Position numbers and translations under genes: made by a program. Positions 1 to 10,777 of a DNA stretch of 64,000 nucleotides are shown here, in pieces. Source of the stretch: Topomyia yanbarensis (Eukaryota > Arthropoda > Insecta > Diptera > Culicidae); contig NC_080671.1 in NCBI RefSeq assembly GCF_030247195.1, forward strand, positions 63,757,089 through 63,821,088, in the 5' to 3' direction. The stretch's first letter is position 1. Every line of letters starts with the position of its first letter. The notes beneath the pieces are model-generated. The model searched no databases. It saw nothing but the letters and a program-made list of their open reading frames with translations, and was not told where the DNA came from.

Positions 1-107
1 GACCCGACCCGACTCCGAGAATTTTAAAATTTGAAAACCCGAACTCGACCCGAACCCGAAAATTTTTAATTTGATGAACCCGATCCGAACCCAAATTGCT
101 AATATGG
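1..107. repeat. CCCGAC/CCCGAA-rich repeat block, left
   Basis: Runs of CCCGACCCGA and CCCGAACCCGA alternate with AT-rich spacers of the form AATTTTAAAATTTGAAAA, giving a unit of about 35-40 bp. The window begins inside the block, so its left limit is unknown. The same unit in the same orientation recurs at 1617-1859, so the two blocks probably belong to one element or satellite-like family. Confidence 0.75.
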
Positions 108-1616
108 AGCATCCACCAAAGATCTCGAAGATTTTTAATTTTAGGTACCCTAGGCTCATCTTAAAATAGTAGAATCATTCGAATCTGAAAATAGCACCAT
201 ACGCGTTGAGTTATATCTGCCTATGGCAAAACGAATCACTGGCGAGTAGAATCCGCATTTTTATTTGCTATTATTGAACTTGTACTTTGTAATTTTATGT
301 GAAACTTACAAATCGTCGATATATTAACCGGAATGTAGAATAAATCGGTCGCTAACTCCTGGGGAAACAAAGAACTTAATGGTGACAGGTTCAAACAACC
401 TTGCTCGTCGTACTTAACCAAAATTTCTAATTTTGTATCAAAAGCGAATTCTATATATTTCTTTTCTAAGAAATTTAAAACCATTCCCGCACGGCAGTTT
501 TGTATGATTTATCACATGTATTAAATTAGCTATGGTAATTGGTCACAGCAGTACCACCAAACTTGTGATTTCAATATATGGGAATTGTGAAATCGTTCCT
601 GGGCTACAACGCCCTTTTTAATCAATGGCTACAGTTTATTTTAACTGCAAGCAATCTTTATCATAAATCAATTTGATTATTATTAAACTTCCATTAAAGC
701 AGGTACAACCTATTTGTTGCATTTGACCAACTTAACAGTGCCCGCTTAAAGTTTGTTTGGGGTACAAATGTACCCCACAAAACCGTTTACGTTAATGTTT
801 TGTCATGTTTACATAATTCCGAAGACATTATTATATATATTTTTTTAACATCGATACATAGTAAGCGAAAAACTTGTGTAAAATTGTATGTTCTAGAATA
901 AAACTATCCAATTTAATTATAAATTAAATAAAAAATAGGCATATTAGAGCGATTTTAGTTCTTGGGGTACGAATGTATCTCACAAAACCGTTTGCTTAGA
1001 GAAAAAGTCACGAAACCGTTATAGGGATAATGGACAATTATTATTCAATATGTAGCAAAAAGTACTACTATTAAGTGCACTCGCAACACCCACTGTTCGA
1101 TTTCTCGCGACTGTCAAAACGACCAATCAGGAGCGAATCAATAGATTGGTTTTTATTGTTTCTACTTCCCGTAGATTTCTACTCGCTTTGCTTTACACTA
1201 TTTGCTGCTCGATTTAGCTGTGTTTTACGCGTTTGCTCTGACCGCGGCCTACGTATCGGTTTTAAAGTACCTGTCGAAATTAATATTTTAAAACAGAAAG
1301 TTGAACCAATATTTTCCGATAAATTCCTGTTGACTTGATTTATTACTAATTATCATTAAAAATAAATCGCAAAGAGATTTTAGATGTGAGACACGTATCT
1401 CTCAAGAATGTTCTTTTAAAACATAAAATAATTCAGTCAGTTTGCGAATCTGAAGAGACAGAATTTCAAACAAGAATGAAAAAATACTATATTTGAGGAC
1501 CAGAAAATAGACGAATTCTAGCGATTTAAAGGTGGTACGGTTATATGTCTCACGAAGTATAAAAAGAGACTGGATTTTGTGTATAGACACCGTCAAGAAA
1601 TGGTTGGGTTGTTTTG
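108..1616. other. AT-rich spacer without a recognisable gene
   Basis: The stretch lies between two blocks of the same CCCGAC repeat. It is AT-rich and has only short open frames. It contains two related phrases about 200 bp apart (GGGGTACAAATGTACCCCAC near 760 and GGGGTACGAATGTATCTCAC near 963), each followed by AAAACCGTTT, which suggests an internal duplication. It may be the interior of the element whose right end is at 1859. Confidence 0.4.
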
Positions 1617-1859
1617 TTCAAACCCCGAACCCGACCCGACCCCGACAATTTCTAATTTGAAAAATCCGAACCCGACCCGAGCCCGAAAATTTTAAAATAC
1701 CGGACCCGACCCGAACCCGAGAATTTCAAATTTGAAAACCCGGAACCCGACCCAAACCCGAGAAGTTTAAATTTATAGAACCCGAACCCGACCCGAAACC
1801 CGTCGGGTACGGGTCGGGTCCGGGTTTCGGGTCTAAACACCCGAACCCGACCATCTCTA
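1617..1859. repeat. CCCGAC repeat block with a hAT-like right terminus
   Basis: Four to five units of CCCGAACCCGACCCGA separated by AATTT-rich spacers end in a small palindrome around CCCGTCGGGTACGGG. The block stops at ACCATCTCTA, whose reverse complement (TAGAGATGGT) looks like a hAT terminal inverted repeat (TIR). Immediately to its right, minus-strand LINE ORF1 similarity resumes, so this is probably one end of a transposon inserted in that LINE. The opposite end is not identified and may lie left of the window. The superfamily call is an inference. Confidence 0.5.
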
Positions 1860-1860
1860 G

Positions 1861-2335
1861 GTTGTACGGAAGCATTCTCACCACAATAACAACGTTAGGG
1901 GCACCCGGGAAATGCGAAGTTTCAGCTGTTATGGAAGCCACTTCTCCGTATCTTGACATAAATTTGTTAATCACGATGTCAGGAGTGTGTGGAGATAATT
2001 CATGTAAGCGCATCTCTCTAGAGCCCTTGCCTATATATACGGGGATGTTATTATTAACGTGGCAGCTTTTGTTGGTGTGCTGCACGTTGTTCCGCGAAAC
2101 AAACGACTGTGCTTCTTAATTTTTGATATGATACATTTGCAAAGCTTTAACTTCTCCAGAATTGAGCACAATCTGCCCGTTTAGTAATTGTTTCATTTCC
2201 AGAGTAGCTGATCTTACAGGACTTTTCCAAAAATCAATAGCAACACAATTCGTCTGCAGTCATTTTGGCCATGTATCTATAGCGGAACAATTTTTAGTTT
2301 CTACTGTAGGCGAGATGAGAAGGTAGACTGACCTT
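1861..2335 (-). pseudogene. LINE ORF1 (gag-like) remnant
   Basis: Read on the minus strand, this gives a discontinuous protein resembling the N-terminal half of mosquito non-LTR ORF1 (nucleic-acid-binding gag-like) proteins. Visible pieces include VPVYIGKGSREMRLHEL-like text (here IPVYIGKGSREMRLHEL), TPDIVINKFMSRYGEV and FPGAPNVVIVVRML, separated from an upstream piece (KSPVRSATLEMKQLLNG) by at least one in-frame stop. The arrangement YGEV followed by a proline/glycine loop and VVRM is typical of the RRM-like part of these proteins. The zinc knuckles and the whole ORF2 are absent, and the downstream end is cut by the CCCGAC repeat at 1859. It is a dead fragment. The exact LINE family is not determined. 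Confidence 0.6.
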
Positions 2336-3064
2336 AATTAACCGGTGATAAAAATGGTTTATTGTTGTATTTTTGTATATTTATAGCACATTCAAGTAAT
2401 TCCCCCCTAAAAATGCATTGTGTTGAGATAGAACGGTGATTTTGGGCCTCACCAAAGATGCGTGTGGAGTCTATATGAACCCAATTATAATGTGCAAAAT
2501 AAAGAAATCAAATCAGTTCAGTTCATCCAACAGCAGCAGTACTTGGTACTCACAGTTGTTTTATTTGCGTCTGATTACTGCGTTCTGTGTCTATATTGTT
2601 GTCAGGTCCCACATATTCTCACAGCTTATCAAAACCGGTTCTTACATTAGACATATCACATTGTTTATTAATAAAACTTATGTAAATATTTTTTTTTTAT
2701 TTAACTACTTTAAACGAGAATTTTAAGCTACATCTGCTACCTTCTTATTTTGCTTACAACAAAAGCTAATAACTGCTCCACCGCAACTAGCAAATAAATC
2801 AATCCATGTGGCGCTTTGTCTGCACAGTAGAAGCAAAATATCATGATCCAAGCTACTGTGTCGGAAAAAATAAGTGACTATTACAAGCCGAAAATGGCCT
2901 ACTGTGGTCACATTTTCATTCCTATTTACTTTTCGAGACGTTCCTTAAGACTTATTGTTAAAATGACATTTGGAGCTAAAGATGGAAAATGTTTACACCA
3001 TACAATTTCACAATGCTAGACATAGCGTGTTGATTATGGTCCAAACAATCAGTGGAGCAGAAGC
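2336..3064. other. AT-rich spacer, no gene recognised
   Basis: Only short overlapping frames on both strands are present, without recognisable motifs. No repeat shared with the rest of the window was noticed here. Confidence 0.4.
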
Positions 3065-3293
3065 GTTCGAAATATATCCGCTCACTGTTAAAATACAATT
3101 TCTAAATCCGTGGGTTGGAAGTATTATTCCTGTTATTGTAGCACCTTCAGATTCTATTTTCCTTACCCCTAACCTTAGCACTTCCCCAATCCTTCTCATC
3201 AGGGAAATGATGAAAAAACGATTAATGGCAAAACTCCGATCAACATGGGGAACGTGCTATTTGAGCCAACGCGACTGATTCCTGATTTTTCCC
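3065..3293 (+). mobile_element. solitary 3' UTR of an RNase H-bearing LINE
   Basis: This segment matches, block by block, the reverse complement of about 7040-7345 and the plus strand near 47180-47320. Shared blocks include ATATATCCGCTCACTGTT, TTTTCCTTACCCCTAACCTT, GGGGAACGTG followed by CTATTTGAGCCA, and the terminal GATTCCTGATT. In the other two places the sequence follows LINE coding remnants, so this is the 3' UTR of the same family. No coding part remains upstream, consistent with severe 5' truncation. Confidence 0.7.
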
Positions 3294-4392
3294 TTGTTGG
3301 ATACAACGGAATAAGAAGCTGTCGAAATTCACCTGTCTGGCATGCTATCTGTGGATGTGGCAATATGAGTCAACCGAAGTCTAATAGAAACCACGGTCTC
3401 ACGAATTTCCCATGACTGAAGAGGTACTAACACATGCTGACTCAAGAGGGCTTAGGTTTAAAAGGGCCCGGCAGTAAAACAAGCCTTGGGGCCCGACGCG
3501 GCTCTCGACGGCACTGAAGACAGACGACCATAAACCTTCATTCACAATTACTCACAATTTACACAAAGTATCGATCAAAAATCAAACAATTTGAAATTCT
3601 ATTCAACTATTTTCGTGATATGCTTCAATTTGCAAACAAAACTCATTGTTTCTTTATATTGTGGCAGTCCCAAATGGCAAATTCATCCGATGAATATACC
3701 TCAGGTTAAATACATTGTCAGTAGAATACACCACTATTCGATTGATTCGATCGCTTTTTTATTTGAAGCTCCAAAGTTTGTTTGTTGTTTCAACAGAGAG
3801 CTTTATTTAATGAAATACTAGGCTTCCGTTGACCTCTAATTCAATGAATATTCATGAGGTTATAATAAAAACATTTTTTATGTTCAGTTAATTTTGATTT
3901 AAAAAAGTGGGTTAAAAGCAAGCTAAGCTAACGTTGAATTGAGACCGAGACAGGTAGGAATAATGTAATATCAATGACTGATAAATCCGCTTTGGTACGA
4001 GTCGTACCGTACGACTTTATATGAAGCATTTTCATATAAGCTTACAAAACAATATTATATTGAAGAGAACTGGCTTTAAAAAATTACTAAATATTATTTT
4101 ATATCTCGATGTGCTGCATTCATGTAGCCTTCATATTTTCAACAAAATTATTTAAAATGTTCTGCTAAAGGCACCAACCCACTTACAATTTTTGAAGAGT
4201 TAATTCTCCATAGTTACTTCTAGGAGAATTAATCACTAAAATTTGTATATCAAAAGATGTGCTATTTTATATTAGAAAACTTCTTCGAAGTTTTTAAGCC
4301 TTCAAAGATTCTGATTTCGAAATGATGTGATCTTGACTGGTGAGAAAGTTTTCGAAAATTTGTCCCACTTTTAAAATTCACATTCATTAACC
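3294..4392. other. unannotated AT-rich DNA
   Basis: A modestly GC-rich patch near 3440-3530 contains GGGCCCGGC and GGGGCCCGACGCGG, but no gene model could be supported. The phrase near 4305-4370 (TTTCGAAATGATGTGATCTT) recurs in diverged form near 55375, marking a dispersed repeat. Confidence 0.35.
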
Positions 4393-4394
4393 TA

Positions 4395-4709
4395 CACACC
4401 TAGGAAAAATAGTGTAAATTTACGTCTCCTGACCCTGACATATACGAGCATCAAAAACCACTTAGTTTTACGTTTGATTTTAATTTTACATGACGTTTAA
4501 TTTGGTAAATCATGTAATTTTACTCCACATACAGCGTTTGTTCTGAGTGGTAGGAAGTGTAATTTTATGGCATTGCGCATGTAAAGTATAAGTTCCATGT
4601 AAAATTAAACGGAACACGGTAATGTTCTCTCATTTCGTAAATTACGGTTTGTTGAATTGTGTCATGTTTGCAATTACGTCAATGATAAAATTCAGATTTT
4701 TTTGGTGTG
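4395..4709. mobile_element. 315-bp MITE with CACACC termini and TA target site
   Basis: The element starts CACACCTAGGAAAAAT and ends ATTTTTTTGGTGTG, so the ends are inverted repeats of about 6 perfect and 15 imperfect bases. It is flanked by TA on both sides (4393-4394 and 4710-4711), as expected for Tc1/mariner-type integration. The interior is AT-rich, with several TAATTTTAC/GTAAAATTA motifs in both orientations, and has no coding capacity. Confidence 0.65.
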
Positions 4710-4711
4710 TA

Positions 4712-5225
4712 TTCGTGCCCATGTTGTTTGTGGACAACAACGTTTTTAAACAGTTATAATTTTTGATTGAGGCAAGATTTGCTCACAAAAATAAGTAAGA
4801 CTAATAAATGTGACTATTGCCTATCATTTGAGTAGTAACAGTTACAAAGATCAGCTCTAGAACTAAAGTTATTACAATTAGTCTGATTGGATTCCGACAG
4901 AGCAGTGCTGCCCGGGACAGTTTACGTTGACGACGGAAAATGATTTTTTCATATAACTTCGTTATGTTGCAATATTATTGAAAACTGATAAATCTTATCA
5001 ATTTAGATATACTGAGAATTGTATAGAGCATTAGAAGGAAGCAGCTTCTAACACTGCGTAAAAAGCACCTATCTTTATGAAAAAAGGCTTTTCGTGTTTC
5101 TTGATCACCCCGTTTTCAAGAAAAAATTCTCCATGTTTGTAGACTGGAAGGGTATCAGTTGGATTACTTGTGTTTCTGATGAACTCTTATTAAATAACAG
5201 CATTTTCAAAAAATCAACAACGCTA
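4712..5225. other. AT-rich DNA, no gene recognised
   Basis: Nothing beyond simple AT-rich sequence is seen. No frame resembles a known protein. Confidence 0.35.
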
Positions 5226-6010
5226 TAGAATTTTTAGTTGATTTGACTTCCGGTTCCAGAGTGCCGGATTGAAGAGTGCGGTCGCACAGCAAATTCTCAT
5301 ATAAATTGATAACACTATAATGACCGAATGATGCAACACATATTCAAATGGGTTCGACATTACTTGGTTTTGCGGGTCTATATCACTAATGACTAAGCTG
5401 ACCAACTCTATCGAAAAAATCCGTACACTATGCGGACTGTGTGTCAGACCGTGGTGAACTATTGCGCTTCGTTGCAAAATGGTGTACGGATTTTTCTTCA
5501 AAGTTGACCAGCTTACTAATGACCAATCAAAGTCGCTTGCAACACATTGATAACCTATGACGGTTCTTGATGCCCCCGGGGAACTCATCAAGTTCCTAGG
5601 ATAATATCATTCAGTTCTGACTTTTGGTTCCGGAATTACAGGTTGGTTATTATGGTCACATAAGAATTTCTCATATAAACCGGTACAATCGTAATACCTT
5701 ATAGCTTAAAATTGTATTGAAATGAACATCAAATTGCTTTGATTTGCAGTCCTAGAACACTAATGGAGAATCAAAGATTCTTGGAATATATTGTTCACTA
5801 TCGATAGTTCAGGAAGTTCCGGGCATATTCCAAAACTAAAGCCAGTTCGGTGATGATTGGAGCAGTTTTCACTATCTTAGTCCCAAATGGGAGGTATAAT
5901 ATGCAGTTGGGTGTTGCTAATCAAGCAAGAATATTTTTATATACTCAAGAAGAAATATGGTTAATAAGACAATAACAAACTTCAACTTGCACTACTTCAA
6001 AGCATATGAA
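5226..6010. repeat. two diverged tandem modules with GGAACCGGAAGTC-type motif
   Basis: Two modules begin near 5236 (GACTTCCGGTTCCAGAG) and 5616 (GACTTTTGGTTCCGGAAT). Each continues with a phrase ending in CTCATATAAA and then an ATACCTTATAG- or ATGACCGAATG-like segment. On the minus strand the first contains GGAACCGGAAGTC, the 13-mer that also marks the modules of the tandem repeat at 62-64 kb, so the two regions are related mosquito repeats. A 122-bp MITE interrupts the first module. Confidence 0.5.
5394..5515. mobile_element. 122-bp hAT-like MITE
   Basis: The ends are imperfect inverted repeats of about 38 bp: TAAGCTGACCAACTC at the left and, reverse complemented, TAAGCTGGTCAACTT at the right, both followed by AAAAATCCGTACAC. 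A perfect 8-bp duplication, CTAATGAC, flanks it at 5386-5393 and 5516-5523. An 8-bp TSD and a terminal TA point to the hAT superfamily. The element is little more than two inverted repeats and has no coding capacity. Confidence 0.8.
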
Positions 6011-7039
6011 AATATTCAATGCAATGAAAACAGTTAGTTTAATTTAATTGATTTATTCGACTAAAAGTAAGCCAACGAATATGACTATAAAACATATGTT
6101 CTACGTGCTGATATGACGACTGGAAATTGGTAACTGGCTTCCGATTCTTCTTGCGAACTGTCAACTCTTAACCCTCACACATGATTGAACAGTCATCATT
6201 TCACTCAGACAAGACCATACGTATTGCCCACGTACATTAAATATCCCGTGGATTGGTTTCCTGGTTGGTCAAATGAACACAATTCAAACAAAGAAATTAG
6301 TTTGATCAGTTCAAAGAAATGTCAGCTCGATTGGCATCAACCGGCGAATAAGTGTTCCCTTCCAATGCTCTCAAATAAAAGAACATTTAAAATTACATGC
6401 AGCAAAATATGTGCAATTCTGAATATAATAAAATGAAGACTAATTAAGGGGTTACACCACCGAAGAATTTTTTAAAAAATAGATTTTTTATTTATTAGCC
6501 TCGAGCTGTTGAGATTATACGAAGAACCGAGAATCTAATAAGGAAGCAGTTTTCATCATTATTTTCCAAATAAGAATTTAAACATATTTTTAATACTTTA
6601 GCGTTTAATCAACAGTGATTGCTGAGCACGGAAACGCACCTTGCAAGCATTCTGGTGCGACGAATTGAATAGGCGCATTCGTTTTTAATTCCAAAAAACG
6701 TCGAAAGATCTGTATTGCCAGAGTTTAATGTTAATTGGCGACGATAACTGTGTATGATTATTAAATTGACAAAAATGGAACAGCGGTAAAAAAAAAATTC
6801 TCCCATTTGGAAAACCACGGGCAACAATATTGTTTTAATCTCAGGCAGCCAGAACATCAAACAAATGGCTACTATATGATGGTACGAATTGCGAGATAAA
6901 AGTTGACATAAAAAATTTAACAGTGAAAACCCCATTTTGCTTGGTAAATTTGGAACTGTCTGAAAATCCGTTCTGAGCAAATTTTTTATGATGCCGAAAT
7001 TTATTAATATAAAAATATTAAATTGTTTTAACCCCTATG
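6011..7039. other. AT-rich DNA with a TTAAGGGGTTAC element end
   Basis: At 6443-6458 the sequence TTAAGGGGTTACACCACC resembles, in reverse complement, GTGGCGTAACCCCTTAA at 24566-24583, so this is probably one terminus of a dispersed inverted-repeat element. Its partner end was not located. The remaining open frames (for example 6609-6980, minus) show no recognisable protein. Confidence 0.35.
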
Positions 7040-7403
7040 AATGCAATCAGGAATCAGTAGCGTCTGGCTCAAATGGCACGTTCCCCATGCTGTTCGGAGA
7101 TTTGTGCCTTGCCATGAATCGCCTTTTTATAATTTTCCTGATGGGAAGGATTGAGGAAATAGTAAGGTTAGGGGTAAGGAAAATAACGATCCAGAACAAT
7201 AAAAACAGAGCATTCTGCACCCCCGGAGGTATGCTGAACGATCTGCAGGTGCTACAATAGCAGGAATAAAACGTCCAACCCCCGGAGGGATTTAAATTTT
7301 TTATTTAAACAGTGAGCGGATATATCAACACTCCCGAGAGGATACTGAGATAACAGAACGGCAACACCTCCGAAGAGATATTGTCATTCAAATAAGGCTT
7401 AAA

Positions 7404-8125
7404 TTATAGCTCTTTAACACACTGTGTTAGGAACAATAGCATATACTTGAGTTTCAGGTCTCTGTACATAGGTTCATCTGTGTATGGAGAACCAAAAATC
7501 ACTATAGGGCAGTTGCATATCAAATGATATGATGTTCCGTAATCGGATTCACAAAGATCACATGAATAATACTCAGCACACTGAACAGTAGCCATGTGAT
7601 AATTGAGTTTGCGATGTTCAGTCAGTGCCCTGACTACAATACATCAGTTGTGCTAGGAAAAATTCAACAAATTCTTTGACATTTTTGGACTCACATCCCG
7701 CAAAAAAGTCTTTGTCTGAACGCAAGTTTGCAAGCTACGCCAATGGTTGGCACGGTTCGGATGCAGCCCAAGAGCGAATCTTGTGGTTTATCCAACTTAC
7801 CGACTTGGACTTAACTTGGACTAACGAAGTCAGTCACAGCGCCAGCTGTAACCAATTCGTCCACCCATTCACTTCCAGTAATACAGGAATGAGCGGGTAC
7901 TCATAGAAGGTAGATAGTATTTGAAATGCTAAGTTCTTTGATCTGAGTTCAACATGCTATTACTATCTTCGATCTTTAATCTGCCGAGCTGCAGCTTTCG
8001 TGGCAGCCTGACTGTCAGATCAAAAAATAGAGTATTTTTCCGCAAATTTCCTGTTGAAGTGCCGATTGTACGCCACACAGAATCGCAAAGATTTCTGCTC
8101 GGAATACGGCACAGTGTCTACCAAG
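7404..8125 (-). pseudogene. LINE RNase H and C-terminal Cys/His remnant
   Basis: Minus-strand reading continues the RNase H domain in broken form (FRAEIFAILCGVQSAL-like and SDSQAATKA-like pieces). Near 7404-7595 it gives ATVQCAEYYSCDLCESDYG followed by SYHLICNCP, the C-terminal CCHC-type zinc motif of such ORF2 proteins, then a stop. The same motif is seen in damaged form near 46920 on the plus strand. Frames shift several times, so it is non-functional. Confidence 0.7.
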
Positions 8126-8622
8126 CTAATGAGACTGGTTTAATCTCATTTCACGACAATAGACACCAGCACTGAGTCCGCCGAAGGTCATGCAAGCTTT
8201 CTTAACCCTGAAATCGACGTGAGCTGTCCAATTAAGTTTTGAGTCAAGAATAGCCCCAACATACATAAATTGTTCTGCGACGATAATTTCAGAGTCAAAG
8301 AACTGCAATGGAGGAGCTCCGGTTGTAATCCTTCGCTGCGTGAAAAGCAACACTGATGTTTTATTTGGATTAATGAAAAATGAAGACACCATTGCTCAAC
8401 AATGCATAAAACTTGTTGCATTATATCAAAAAGTGTGTTAATGCTAATACCGGTGATCATATGATAATCATCAGCAAAACCATATATCGGAAACCCAGGC
8501 TCATTAATTTTCCTCAACAAGCCATCGGCGACAAGCTACCATAGAAGTGGTGACAGAACACCACCTTGAGGACATCCGCAGACTTTCAGTTTCTTCATCT
8601 CTACTTGCTTTAATGATGAGCA
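8126..8622 (-). pseudogene. LINE reverse transcriptase core joined directly to RNase H
   Basis: Minus-strand fragments give CGCPQGGVLSP-like text, GFADDYHMITG (the F-A-D-D catalytic box), KTSVLLFTQRR and MYVGAILDSKLNWTAHVDF. The frame then passes within a few codons from KKACMTFG to AGVYCREMRLNQSH. In the related copy at 45.7-47.1 kb the latter phrase lies just after the YTDGS start of RNase H, so the region between (about 150 residues) has been deleted here. Confidence 0.8.
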
Positions 8623-8628
8623 CAGATG

Positions 8629-8854
8629 GTCGGTGTTAAGTCAGACCGGGCCAAGTAGCTAAATATTGATTTCGAGAAAAACGTGGGTAAAGTTTGAATC
8701 GCTGCATCCTCCACCTTGTAATTGGAAATTATTTATGGTTACATATTTCACATCTGGCAAAGGTCGAATGTAGTAGAAGAAATTCTTTATCCAGTGTTAT
8801 CATTATCTCATTTTTAATGTTTTGCGACTTAGTCCGGTCTGACTTAACACCGAC
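8629..8854. mobile_element. 226-bp MITE inserted in a LINE reverse transcriptase
   Basis: The element has perfect 21-bp terminal inverted repeats beginning GTCGGTGTTAAGTCAGACC (8629-8649 and 8834-8854), with similarity continuing inward for a few more bases. It is flanked by the 6-bp direct repeat CAGATG (8623-8628 and 8855-8860). Removing it rejoins the LINE reading frame (minus strand: LSNRHL to CSSLKQVEMKKL), which confirms the boundaries. It has no coding capacity. The superfamily is not assigned. Confidence 0.88.
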
Positions 8855-9524
8855 CAGATGTCGGTTGCTAAGCATTACGTGTATTCAGTTCGTGATATAT
8901 GAAGGTACTCGATAACCTCGTGCTGCTTCCAAAATGGATTCGAAAGACACGTTGACGAACGTCAAGGTGCTTGAGAAAAACTTGAATGCCTTTGTGAAAA
9001 AGCTTTTGCAATGTTGTAGATAACATTGTTCAACAAAAACGGACAAAAGCTCGGTGCCTCCTCATAAGTGACGTGGGCATGAATTTTACAGTTATTTCCC
9101 GCCACGCTAATGGAATGTATCCTTTTGCAAGACTACAAGTAAGAAGTGCTTGATGTGTTCATTTCCTCTTTGTAGTAGAACTGGAATGATTCCACCTTTT
9201 CCCGAAGACCTATACGGAGCTAAACTTTCAATCATCCATGTGATCGATTCGGTTGTCACAATTCTACCAGCAAATACCCAAGAATCAGACTACCTGAATA
9301 GAAATCAGGGGCCGTCGTCAGTGATGGCTCCGTACAGCCTGCAAAGTGTGCCAAAAAGATAGTTAAGTACTACATCTTCGTCAGACGAGTATTCTAATCG
9401 AACTGACTTGAAACTCTTTCGATTTCGAAAGTAACTTATTCAATCTGCTAGTCTCGTTGGGACTTGACGTATTGGCGCAGAGGCTTTTACAACCACTTCG
9501 CTTAGAGAATCGACGGGCATATAT
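8855..9524 (-). pseudogene. LINE reverse transcriptase N-terminal remnant
   Basis: On the minus strand, fragments in shifting frames read WMIESLAPYRSSGKGGIIPV, KGYIPLAWREITVKF and VNVSFESILEAARGY. They align in order with the thumb-proximal, motif 1-2 and catalytic-motif neighbourhoods of RNase H-bearing LINE reverse transcriptases. The part between WREITVKF and the helix following it is shortened, so an internal deletion is likely. The fragment ends at LSNRHL, where the MITE at 8629-8854 is inserted. Confidence 0.7.
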
Positions 9525-10085
9525 CTAAGCTTTGCAAGTCAACTTAAATAACTTTGACCCGTCCCTGTGTCTGCGATTCCAAGCTCTTCTACATAACTTT
9601 TTGAGTCGAACAAGTTCGGTATTCCACCAAGGTGTTCCTCTAGAAGCACACATAAATCGAAGTGGGCAAGCCTCTTGGTATGCTGCTACTATGAGTGAGT
9701 TTTTTTTACCCACGACCTCATCCACGTCACTTGGAGATTCAATCGTTGGAACATACCCATGAAATCTAGTCTCCAAGCCCTCTTCGTAGAGGTTCCAGTT
9801 TGTAGATTTGGGATTACGATATGTGACGATATCTAGTGAGACGTTTAAATGATCAGAGACGATGTACTTATGATCACATAACGATGGTTCGAGCTCGTTC
9901 AGTACGAGCCAGTTTGCCAACTCATGCGTAATACCGTCAGAGCAAAGAGTTACATCTAACACCTCTTCTCTGTCAGCTCGTGCAAATGTTGGGCGGTTTC
10001 CTGCATTAAGAATGTGCAGATTTGTACTACTTAAGTATTCCCTTAAATCGGGACCTGTGAAGGCAAACTAAAATCTTTGCGTTGA
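9525..10085 (-). pseudogene. LINE endonuclease (C-terminal half) remnant
   Basis: The longest open piece (9525-9962, 145 codons) contains LDVTLCSDGITHELANW, SLCDHKYIVSDHLNVSLDI and RGTPWWNTELVRLKK. These correspond to the last endonuclease motifs (the D-x-T-L and SDH signatures) and the W-W linker that follows the endonuclease in R1/LOA/I-type ORF2 proteins. Just upstream, in another frame, lies AGNRPTFARADREEV-like text, so a frameshift separates it from the preceding part. The domain would nick target DNA in an intact element. The N-terminal catalytic residues are lost here. Confidence 0.8.
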
Positions 10086-10149
10086 AAGCCGTGTCTTAAG
10101 GGCCCGTTTAAATTTAAATGCCTCATTTATTGAATGATTGCTGAAATCA

Positions 10150-10400
<251 letters not shown>

Positions 10401-10473
10401 CAAAAATCATAGTTCTATGTAAAATTGTTGAACAATGAAAATAGGTAAAAAGGGCCGTAGACAGGCACTAGAT

Positions 10474-10486
10474 AAATGCATCCAGC
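10474..10486. repeat. left target-site duplication of the LOA element
   Basis: AAATGCATCCAGC occurs here and, identically, at 16600-16612. The two 13-bp copies bracket the retrotransposon exactly, with the second copy following its poly(A) tail. Confidence 0.93.
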
Positions 10487-10777
10487 TCAACATTCGTTTT
10501 CGAGCTCTCCATCGAGACAGAGGTTGTTTTTTCTAGTCCGTAGTGCTGTGTGAGGCGATAAAGAATAGTTTTAATCCGCATTCAAGGTTATTTTGCCAGT
10601 TCGGTTCGGTCCTCAGTCTTTTGTTCGCGTGTGAGGATTAAACAATAGCCAGCTGTATAAGCTGGATCGGTTCGTCGTTGGACACCAGTTTAAAGCTAAG
10701 TGGTTTTTGTCTTTTGTAACACATTTATTGCTTTCTTCCGTCTGCGCGGGCGCTGACCCCGTGCGTTGACGTTTTCT
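10487..10777 (+). promoter_or_regulatory. 5' UTR / internal promoter region of the LOA element
   Basis: The segment runs from the end of the target-site duplication to the ORF1 ATG. LINEs of this kind are transcribed from an internal promoter located here. The first bases are TCAACATTCGTTTTCGAGC, and the region contains CGGTTCGGTCC and GTGCGTTGACGT motifs that could serve as downstream promoter elements. This function is inferred from position alone. Confidence 0.5.

Larger units (their letters stand above)
7040..10085 (-). mobile_element. 5'-truncated, decayed RNase H-bearing LINE
   Basis: Read on the minus strand, the block carries in order: the C-terminal part of an apurinic-type endonuclease, a reverse transcriptase, an RNase H start, a C-terminal Cys/His motif and a 3' UTR. 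The UTR matches those at 3065-3293 and near 47180-47327. All coding parts are broken by frameshifts, stops and deletions, and a 226-bp MITE interrupts the reverse transcriptase. The left half of the endonuclease and the whole of ORF1 are missing, so it is a 5'-truncated copy. The presence of RNase H places it in the I/R1/LOA/Outcast group. The exact clade is not determined. Confidence 0.85.
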
